The translations under genes were made by a program, and so were the position numbers. Below, piece after piece: positions 50,379-59,200 of a DNA stretch of 64,000 nucleotides. The notes beneath the pieces are model-generated. The model saw only the letters and a program-made list of their open reading frames with translations, did not search any database and had not been told where the DNA came from. The DNA is from Paenibacillus sophorae (lineage in GTDB: Bacteria; Bacillota; Bacilli; Paenibacillales; Paenibacillaceae). The stretch lies in the NCBI RefSeq assembly GCF_018966525.1, contig NZ_CP076607.1, positions 5,270,001 to 5,334,000 of the forward strand. Reading direction: 5' to 3'. The stretch's first letter is position 1. Each line of letters opens with the position of its first letter.

Positions 50379-51116
50379 CTAAATAAATTGCTGGGGGTCG
50401 ATCCCCCATTTTTCGATATACAATCTGCGATTGCGCTCGATCAGTTCACCCCAACCGGAACGGTAGACCTCCTTGAAGCTCGCACTTCCCTCGTGATGCA
50501 CCAGACAATCGCCGGCAATCAGCAGCCGGTAACCGTGAAGCCTGGCGCGCATACAATAGTCATCGTCCTCATAATGACCCGGAGAATACCTTTCGTCGAG
50601 CAGACCAACCTTCCCGAGCACTTCCCTTTTGAATAAAAAACACAAACCAACCAGCCGCTTCGTTTCGCTCCATTTAGAGGGATCGGGAATATTCGCAGTT
50701 TCCGCCGCCGCGTGGAAACCGGCAATGTCCGCATACCGGGTATCGACCTGCTGCCGGCCGCTGGCATAATTCGTCACTGGACCGACAATACCGGTATTTG
50801 GAGAACTGTACAGAGCAGTCTTCAGATTGGCGAGCCAGTTCTTCGATACAATGACATCATTATTGAGCAGCAGCAATTCGTCCCCTGAAGCCAACTGCAG
50901 GCCGCGATTACAGGCTGACGGAAAGCCGGCGTTGGCGGGCAGGGAAATGAATGTAATCCTTTCACTGCGGCAGTATTTAGCCGTTCCATCGCTTGAGGCG
51001 TTATCCACGACAATCAGTTCGTAAGGTTCTGCCGTATATCGGCGGATTGCATCAACGCAGGTCCGCAAGTGGCTCAGTCCGTTGAAGGTAGGAATAATAA
51101 TGCTGGTCTGTGTCAT
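50379..51116 (-). CDS. family 2 glycosyltransferase (rhamnosyltransferase-like)
   Basis: A 245-residue GT2: TSIIIPTFNGLSHLRTCVDA, LIVVDNASSDGTAKYCRSER, FPSACNRGLQLASGDELLLL then NNDVIVSKNW (DxD variant NND), and YSPGHYEDDDYCMRARLHGY. The NND-type motif and the C-terminal EDDDYCMR block resemble O-antigen and rhamnosyl GT2 enzymes. ATG 51116 follows GAGGAACGG and overlaps the upstream GT2 stop by four bases. It is part of the glycosylation set next to the giant repeat protein. Confidence 0.85.
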   Translation of the reverse strand: MTQTSIIIPTFNGLSHLRTCVDAIRRYTAEPYELIVVDNASSDGTAKYCRSERITFISLPANAGFPSACNRGLQLASGDELLLLNNDVIVSKNWLANLKTALYSSPNTGIVGPVTNYASGRQQVDTRYADIAGFHAAAETANIPDPSKWSETKRLVGLCFLFKREVLGKVGLLDERYSPGHYEDDDYCMRARLHGYRLLIAGDCLVHHEGSASFKEVYRSGWGELIERNRRLYIEKWGIDPQQFI

Positions 51117-52159
51117 ATTCCGTTCCTCCAAGCCGCAAGAATGCGTCGGCTGTCCGGTCCGTTCTCTTTCCAGAGCAGATCTGCCGCGCCACGGGCGAGC
51201 ACTTCCGCCAGCGCCTCGGCATGATCGCCGATAATCATTTGTTCCACGTTGTTTCCCGCCCCCGTATTCCCTTTTCGTATTCTGTTCCGTTTGATTACGT
51301 TGACTGTGCCCGCATTCTCTACGCGCAGCTTCTCAAGAACGGCGGCTGCCTGCGCCTTGGGCGGCACCGACAGCGCCTGGGGTCCGATAAGCTCCAGCAT
51401 TCTGCGGGACAGAGCATGAGGCACGGCGGTCATGGACCCGGCTCCCAAGTCTTCCCTGCCAAGCGCCATGTTCAGAAACATTTTGCAATGCGTCACGCTG
51501 TCGCATTTTCCGAATATGGGAAGCAGCGGATTCAGATCATTGAGCGCCACATCCGTTCCCCGGTCCACAGCGGCAACGAATGGAAAGAGCGACGGAGCGG
51601 GAATGGGCAGATCGCCATCGAGAAACAGCATAATATCGCCCTGGCTGAGCTTCGAGCCGATCGCCCGCCCCACATCATGTCCGACCGCATCAGGACAATG
51701 GACGACAATTGCCCTGCCGCACTGCCGCGCCCGCCGGAAGCTGTTATCGACGCAGCCATTGAGCACAACGATAATCTCCTCCGGCATGAGCCGTTCCGCT
51801 TCTCGCAGTACAGACCTCAGGGTCTTCTCCTCATTGCAGGCGGTAATGATGACCGACAGCTTTCCATGCAGCGCCGGCGGAGTCCATAAGGCTCTGCGGG
51901 CGGTTCTTACGTAGGGACGGCCTGCGGCTCTTCCAGGGCGGCTTCCGGCCGATCTTCCAGCGGCTCTTCCGACGGTTGCTGCACCCGTACCCGGGGAGGT
52001 CCTTAAGGAGGTCCGCTGCGATTTCGACGATCCGGCGCTCTTCATGCCATTTCTTTCCCGAAGCTTTCGCGGGCTCGCCGGTCCCGGGAGGGCGTTTCTC
52101 CGGCGGGAAGAGGGGGATGTGGACCTGCCCGCAGGTTTCGGATGAATTCCAATTCTCAT
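51113..52159 (-). CDS. family 2 glycosyltransferase with Arg/Ser-rich N-terminal extension
   Basis: A 348-residue protein. Residues 1-95 are low-complexity and rich in Arg, Ser, Gly and Pro (for example GRAAGRSAGSRPGRAAGRPY). The GT2 domain follows: KLSVIITACNEEKTLRSVLR, EIIVVLNGCVDNSFRRARQC, MLFLDGDLPIPAP (DGD), and the distal SMTAVPHALSRRMLELIGPQ. The domain is closely related to the 52167-52997 product. The basic extension may bind polyanionic spore layers or DNA. The start at 52159 is the frame's first ATG; a later start near residue 39 is possible. Confidence 0.78.
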   Translation of the reverse strand: MRIGIHPKPAGRSTSPSSRRRNALPGPASPRKLRERNGMKSAGSSKSQRTSLRTSPGTGAATVGRAAGRSAGSRPGRAAGRPYVRTARRALWTPPALHGKLSVIITACNEEKTLRSVLREAERLMPEEIIVVLNGCVDNSFRRARQCGRAIVVHCPDAVGHDVGRAIGSKLSQGDIMLFLDGDLPIPAPSLFPFVAAVDRGTDVALNDLNPLLPIFGKCDSVTHCKMFLNMALGREDLGAGSMTAVPHALSRRMLELIGPQALSVPPKAQAAAVLEKLRVENAGTVNVIKRNRIRKGNTGAGNNVEQMIIGDHAEALAEVLARGAADLLWKENGPDSRRILAAWRNGI

Positions 52160-52166
52160 GAGTCTG

Positions 52167-52997
52167 TCACCTCACCATCTCCCGCCGCCGGGCTCCGTCG
52201 CCGAATCCCGCTCTCCCGCCGCACTGCTCAAGCACCAGGGAAACCGCCCGGAGATGATCCGCGACGATTATCTGCTGCAAAGGGTCCGTTCCATCCGTTT
52301 TGGGGCGGATGACATTCATTCGGCCGACGGGCACTTTATTCGCCGCTACTACCCTAAGCCCTTCCATAACAGCCTTGGCCTGCGCCACCGGAGGCGATGA
52401 CAGCAGCCCGCTGCCGAGCGTGTCCAGCGCCCTGCGGCTCAGCGCGTGCGGAACCGCCGTCATCGAACTGCCTTTCAGGTCCGGACGGCGCAGCAATATA
52501 TTGAGCGCATGCTTGGAGAGTACAACCGGATGGGGATGGTGACGGCGCACCGGTCCGGAATAATTGTTCAATGCGATGTCTGCGCCTCCTCTTACAGCCG
52601 CCGCAAAAGGGCGGAGCTCTTTCGCAGGAATAACGAGATCGCCGTCCGTAAACAAAAGAATCTCACCCTTCGCCGACTCCGCCCCGACGCTGCGGCCAAC
52701 ATCATGTCCCAGCGGTTCCGCGCAGGAAATCACGCGCGCTCCGCAGGATGCGGCAATCTCTGCAGTGCCATCTGAAGAGCCGTTGGCCACAACAATGACT
52801 TCACAGCGCGGATCGACCTTTCTTGCTTCCGTGACGGCCGCTGCAATCGTACCGGCTTCATTCATTGCCGGAATAATGACGGACACAAGCGGCTCGGGAT
52901 GATTGCCGGCGTATACGGCTTTATGAGACCGGGCCGCGCGGCGTAGAGGGGAACGCCGGGCTCGGCGGGAGCGCTTTGCTGCTCGCTTCATGCTCAT
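52167..52997 (-). CDS. family 2 glycosyltransferase with basic N-terminus
   Basis: A 276-residue GT2 paralogue of the next gene. A basic start (KRAAKRSRRARRSPLRRAAR) precedes LVSVIIPAMNEAGTIAAAVT, EVIVVANGSSDGTAEIAASC, ILLFTDGDLVIPAKELRPFA (DGD) and SMTAVPHALSRRALDTLGSG. Both enzymes share the SMTAVPHALSRR block, which looks specific to this subfamily. It is the first gene after the terminator of the giant protein, same strand. GGAGGATGA lies upstream of ATG 52997. Probable role: glycosylation of a spore-surface protein, perhaps the giant repeat protein. Confidence 0.82.
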   Translation of the reverse strand: MSMKRAAKRSRRARRSPLRRAARSHKAVYAGNHPEPLVSVIIPAMNEAGTIAAAVTEARKVDPRCEVIVVANGSSDGTAEIAASCGARVISCAEPLGHDVGRSVGAESAKGEILLFTDGDLVIPAKELRPFAAAVRGGADIALNNYSGPVRRHHPHPVVLSKHALNILLRRPDLKGSSMTAVPHALSRRALDTLGSGLLSSPPVAQAKAVMEGLRVVAANKVPVGRMNVIRPKTDGTDPLQQIIVADHLRAVSLVLEQCGGRAGFGDGARRREMVR

Positions 52998-53160
52998 TCA
53001 TCCTCCTTGCAGAGCATTCCCCGGGGCGGGGTTCATCACAGTGTATGTAACGGATTGCCGCCGGCAACGGCCAACGTCCACGTTTGTTCAAAATTTCGGC
53101 ATCCTGCTCTGCCTTTCAAGAATGGAAAAGACAATCGCTAAAGCATACTTATGTATGTAG

Positions 53161-53189
53161 AAAAAGCACAGCCGGGGGCTGCGCTTTTT
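53161..53189 (-). terminator. terminator of the giant repeat gene
   Basis: AAAAAGCACAGCC-GGG-GGCTGCGCTTTTT, a 13-pair stem with one mismatch 68 bases after the giant gene's stop; on the minus strand it ends in CTTTTTC. The symmetric form may stop transcription both ways. Confidence 0.85.
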
Positions 53190-53256
53190 CGTTATTTTTC
53201 AATTATGGGACCAGACTACACAAAATCCTGCTCTTTCAAACCCTCAGGGCCGTATT

Positions 53257-56200
53257 TTAATCGAATAAACGGTCCTCAGGAGCAGGCTTCGCCGCAGGAG
53301 CTCCGATAGCGATCCAGGAGAGAACGCCGTAGAAATGCTGAGTGTCGTGCAGACGAATAACTTGAATAATGGCATCCGCGCTTCCTCTGCTTTTTAACGA
53401 TGCACAGAAGAAGGGCTGGTTAGTCATGGCAACTATAACATAGCCCGTGTGACCGAACGGCTCATCGAACGTCACTGTCACATCCACGCTGTCTGATCCT
53501 GCGGCGAACATGAAAGCTGACATTCCGAACTGCTGCAGCGTTGACCGGTTTCCTGCGCTGCACACCGGATTGAAGGTCAAATGTTCAGGACTCACCGCTT
53601 CACGCATCAGATGCTCACTGCCTACGGAAGATGGAGCAATATGGCAGCTCTGCACGCTGTCCTCCTCCAGATGGCTGGACTGGATAGAAAACGGGGCGAT
53701 CTTCGAGCCGTCCACCGCTTCATCCTGAAGCTCCGCTCCGCCTACCGCGCCTTCCGCAATCCGGTCGCCACCGATGCTTTTCGGCGCAAGCTTGCTGCCG
53801 GTGATTGATCCGTCGGGCAACAGCTCCGGGGAGCGCACTTCCTCGGACAGATGCTGAAGCGTAATCCCGCCAGCCGCGATATGGCGGCCTTCCACCGAGC
53901 CTTCCGCCAGATGCTCGGATTGAACAGCCGATGCCGACAAGTGCTCACCGATTACGGAGGAAGGGGCAAGATGGTAGCTCTGCACGCTCTCTTCTTCCAG
54001 ATGGCGGGACTGAATAGAGAAGGAGGCGATCTTCGAACCGTCCACCGCTTCGTCCTGAAGTTCCGCTCCGCCTACCGCTCCATCCGCCAGCCGGTTGCTG
54101 CCGATGCTCTTCAGCGCAAGCTTGCTTCCGTCAATCGAGCTGTCGGGCAGCAGCTCCGGGGATCGCACCTCGGGCGACAGATGCTGAAGTGTAATTCCAC
54201 CCGGTGCGATATGACGGCCTTCCACCGAATCTTCCGCCAGATGCTCGGATTGAACGGAAGATGCTGACAAGTGTTCACTGACAATGGAGGAAGGGGCAAG
54301 ATGGTAACTCTGCACGCTCTCTTCTTCCAGATGGCGGGATTGGATGGAAAAGGAGGCAATCTTCGAGCCGTCTACCGCTTCATCCTGAAGCTCCGCTGCG
54401 CCCACCGCGCCTTCCGCCAACCGGTCGCTGCCGATGCTCTTGGGCGCAAGCTTATTTCCGGTAATCGAGCTGTCGGGCAGCAGCTCCGGAGAACGAACAT
54501 CGGGTGACAGATGCTGGAGCGTAATTCCGCCCGCCGCGATATGGCGGCCTTCTACCGAGCCTTCCGCCAGATGCTCTCCAGTGACGGATTCGATGGCCAA
54601 ATGCTCCGAACCTACGACTCCCTCACTCAGTTTGCCTGCGGTGACACTGCCATCCTGAATCTGAACGGACGAGACTGAGTCCGGCTGAAGGTGGCCGAGT
54701 CCGACGGATTCGGAGCGGATATGCTCGCCGCCGATTAGGCCGGGGGTTAAATGCTCCGACTGAATCGCGCCCGGGGCGATGGCTTCCTTCCCCACCGAAT
54801 ATTCCGCCAGATGCTCCGATTGAACGGACGATGCCGACAAGTGCTCACTGACAATGGAGGAAGGGGCAAGATGGTAACTTTTCACGCTCTCTTCTTCCAG
54901 ATGGCGGGACTGAATGGAGAATGAGGCGATCTTCGAGCTGTCCACCGCTCCATCCTGGAGCTCCGCTCCACCTACCGAGCCTTCGGCCAGCCGGTCGCTG
55001 CCGATGCTCTTGGGCGCAAGCTTGCTTCCGTCAATCGAGCTGTCGGGGAGCAGTTCCGAAGAGCGAACCTCAGCCGACAGATGCTGGAGCGTAATTTCGC
55101 CTGCCGCGATATGGCGACCCTCTATCGAGCTTTCCGCCAGATGTTCTCCAGTGACGGCTTGCGGGATCAAATGCTCCGAACGGACGGCTCCTTCACCCAG
55201 TTTATCAGCGGTAACGCTGCCGTCCTGAAGCTGAACGGACGAGACCGAGGCCGGCAGGAGATGGCCGAGGCCGACGGATGAGGAGCGGATATGCTCGCCG
55301 CCGATAATGCCGGGGGTCAAATGCTCCGGCTGAACCGTGCCCGCCGCGATATGGCGGCCTCCCACCGAGCCGTCCGCCAAATGCTCCGATTGAACGGAAG
55401 AGGCCGCGAAGTGCTCACTGTCAATGGAGGAAGGAGCAAGATGGTAACTTTTCACGCTCTCTTCTTCCAGATGGCGGGACTGAATGGAGAATGAGGCGAT
55501 CTTCGAGCCGTCCACCGCTTCGTTCTGAAGCTCCGCTCGGCCCACCGCGCCTTCCGCCAGCCGGTCGCTGCCGATGCTCTTGGGCGCAAGCTTGCTTCCG
55601 TCAATCGAGCTGTCGGGCAGCAGCTCCGAAGAGCGAACCTCAGCCGAGAGATGCAGCAGTTTTACACCGCCGGGAATGATATGGCGGCCTTCTACCGAGC
55701 CGTCCGCCAGATGTTCTCCAGTGACGGATTCGATGGCCAAATGCTCCGAACTGATGGCCCCCTCACTCAGTTTGCCGGCGGTGACACTGCCGTCCTGAAG
55801 CTGAACGGATGAAACCGAGTCCGGCTGAAGATGGCCGAGTCCGACGGTTGAGGAGCGGATATGCTCGCCGCCGATTACACCAGGGGTCAAATGCTCCGGC
55901 TGAACCGCGCCCGCTGCAATATGGCGGCCTTCCACCGAACTGTCCGCCAGATGTTCTCCAGTGACGGATTCGATGGCCAAATGCTCCGAACCGACGGCTC
56001 CTTCACCCAGTTTGCCGGCGGTAACGCTGCCGCCCTGAAGCTGGACGGATGAGACCGAGTCCGGCAGAAGATGGCTGACACCGACGGTTGAGGAGCGGAT
56101 ATGCTCGCCGCCGATAATGCCGGGGGTCAAATGCTCCGGCAGAACCGCGCCCGGCGCGATATGCCGGCCTTCCACCGAGCCGTCCGCCAGGTGTTCTGAT

Positions 56201-59200
56201 TGAACGGACGATGCCGACAATTGTTCGCTGCCGATAGAGGATGAAGCAAGATGATAGCTCTGTACGCTCTCTTCTTCCAGATGGCGGGACTGAATGGAGA
56301 AGGAGGCGATCTTCGGGCCGTCCACCGCTTCATCCTGAAGCTCCGCTCCGCCTACCGCGCCTTCTGCCAGCCGGTCGCTGCCAATGCTCTTCGGCGCAAG
56401 CTTATTTCCGGTAAGCGAGCCGTCGGGCAGCAGTTCCGGGGAGCGTACCTCGGGCGACAGATGCTGGAGCGTAATTTCGCCCGCTGCGATATGGCGGCCT
56501 TCCACCGAACCGTCCGCCAGGTGTTCCGATTGAACGGACGATGCCGCCAATTGTTCGCTGCCGATGGAGGATGAAGCAAGATGATAGCTCTGTACGCTCT
56601 CTTCTTCCAGATGGCGGGACTGAATGGAGAAGGAGGCGATCTTCGAGCTGTCCACCGCTTCATCCTGAAGCTCCGCTCCGCCCACCGCGCCTTCCGCCAG
56701 CCGGTCGCTGCCGATGCTCTTCGGCGCAAGCTTATTTCCGGTAAGCGAGCCGTCAGGCAGCAGCTCCGGGGAGCGAACCTCGGGCGACAGATGCTGGAGT
56801 GTAATTTCGCCAGCCGCAATATGCCGGCCTTCCACCGAGCCGTCCGCCAGATGTTCTCCGGTGACGGCTTCCGCGATCAAATGCTCCGAACCGACAGCTC
56901 CTTCACCAAGTTTACTGGCGGTGACGCTGCCGTCCTGAAGCTGAACGGATGAGACCGAATCCGGTTGAAGATGGCTGACACCGACGGATGAGGGGCGGAT
57001 ATGCTCGCCGCCGATAACGCTGGAGGTCAAATGCTCCGATTGAATCGCACCGGGCCCAATGGCCTTCTTCCCTACCGAGCCTTCCGCCAGATGCTCCGAT
57101 TGAACAGCCGATGCCGTCAAGTGCTCGCCGCCGACGGAGGATGGAGCAAGATGATAGTTCTTCACGCTCGCCTCTTCCAGATGCCGGGACTGGATAGAGA
57201 AGGGGGCGATCTTCGAGCTGTCTACCGCTTCATCCTGAAGCTCCGCTCCGCCTACGGCGCCATCCGCCAGCCGGCTGCTGCCGATGCTCTTGGGCGCGAG
57301 CTTATTACCTGGGAGCGAGCCGTCAGGCAGCAGTTCCGGGGAGCGGACCTCGGCCGACAGATGCTGGAGCGTAATTTCTCCTGCCGCAATATGGCGGCCC
57401 TCTACTGAGCCTTTCACCAGATGTTCTCCAGTGACAGCTTCCGCGATCAAATGCTCGGAGCCGACTGCTCCTTCACCAAGCTTACTGGCGGTGACGCTGC
57501 CGTCCTGAAGCTGAACGGACGAGACCGAGTCCGGTTGAAGATGGCTGACACCGACGGATGAGGAGCGGATATGCTCGCTGCCTATAATGCCGGGGGTCAA
57601 ATGCTCCAATTGAACCGCGCCGGGCCCGATGGCTTTCTTCCCTACCGAGCCTTCCGCCAGATGTTCCGATTGAACAGCAGATGCCGCCAGTTTGGCGGAT
57701 TGGACGCTGCCGTTCGCAAGCTTGGCGGCAGTTACCGCGGAATCGCCGAGCTTATCGCTCGTTATGCTCTCGGGCGACAGCTTAAGCGAGGTTACCGCAT
57801 GATCCGCCAGATGATGGGGCTGAACCGCTTCTGCGCCAAGATGGTAACTCTGTACGCTCGCCTCTTCCAAATGGCGGGACTGGATGGAGAAGGGGGCGAT
57901 TTTCGAACCGGTCACTGATTTATCCTGAAGCTCCGCTCCGCTTACCGCACCTTCAGCCAGCCGGTCGCTGCCGATGCTCTTCGGCGCAAGCTTGCTTCCG
58001 GGGATCGAGCCATCGGGCAGCAGGTCCGGGGATCGCACCTCAGCCGACAGATGCAGCAGTTTTACGCCGCCTGGGATGATATGGCGGCCTTCCACCGAGC
58101 CTTCTGCCAGATGTTCTCCAGCGACAGATTCCACGGCCAAATGCTCGGAGTGAACGGCTCCCTCGCCGAGTTTGTCAGCGGTGACGCTGCCGTCCTGAAG
58201 CTTTACGGACGAGACCGAACCCGGCAGGAGATGGGCGAGTCCGATGGATGAGGAGCGGATATGTTCGCCGCCGATAATGGCTGGGGACAAATGCTCCGAC
58301 TGAACCGCGCCCGCCTCAATGGCTTCCTTCCTTACCGAGCCTTCCGCCAGATGCTCCGATTGAACGGACGATGCCGCCAAGTGCTCCCCGGCGACGGAGG
58401 ATGGAGCAAGATGGGAGCTCTGCACGCTCGCCTCTTCCAGATGGCGGGATTGAATGGAATAGGGGGCGATCTTTGAACCGCTCACCGCTTCATCCTGAAG
58501 CTCCGCTCTGCCCACCGCACCTTCGGCCAACTGATCATTGCCGATGCTCTTCGGCGCAAGCTTGCTTCCGGCAATTGATCTGTCGAGCAGCAGATCCGGG
58601 GATCGCACCTCATCTGACAGATGCTGAAGTGTAATCCCGCCGTCTGCGATATGCCGGCCTCTCACCGAGCCGTCCGTCAGATGCACCGCACCGACGGATT
58701 CTGGGGCCAAGTGTACGGAACCGACCGCATTTTCACCCAGTTTATTGGCAGTGACGCTGCCGTCCTGAAGCTGGACGGATGAGACCGAGTCCGGCAGAAG
58801 ATGGCTGACGCCCACAGACAGGGAGCTGATATGCTCGCTGCCGATGATGTCTTGGGACAAATGCTCCGAATGTATCGCACCCTCCTCAATATGACGGCCT
58901 TCCACCGAGCCGTCCGCCAGATGCTCCGATTGAACGGACGATGCGGCCAGCTTAGCGGATTGAACACTGCCGTCCGCAAGTTTGGCGGCAGTTACCGCGC
59001 AATCGCCGAGCTTATCGCTCGTTACGCTCTCGGGCGACAGCTTGAGCGAGGTCACCGCATGATCCGCGAGGTGATGGGGTTGAACTGCTTCTGCTGCAAG
59101 ATGGATATCCTTTACTGCTCCTTCCGCCAGTTTATCCCCCGACACCGATCCTGGCTGAAGGGCAATAGGGGCTACGCTGTTCTTTCGCAAATGCCGGGTA

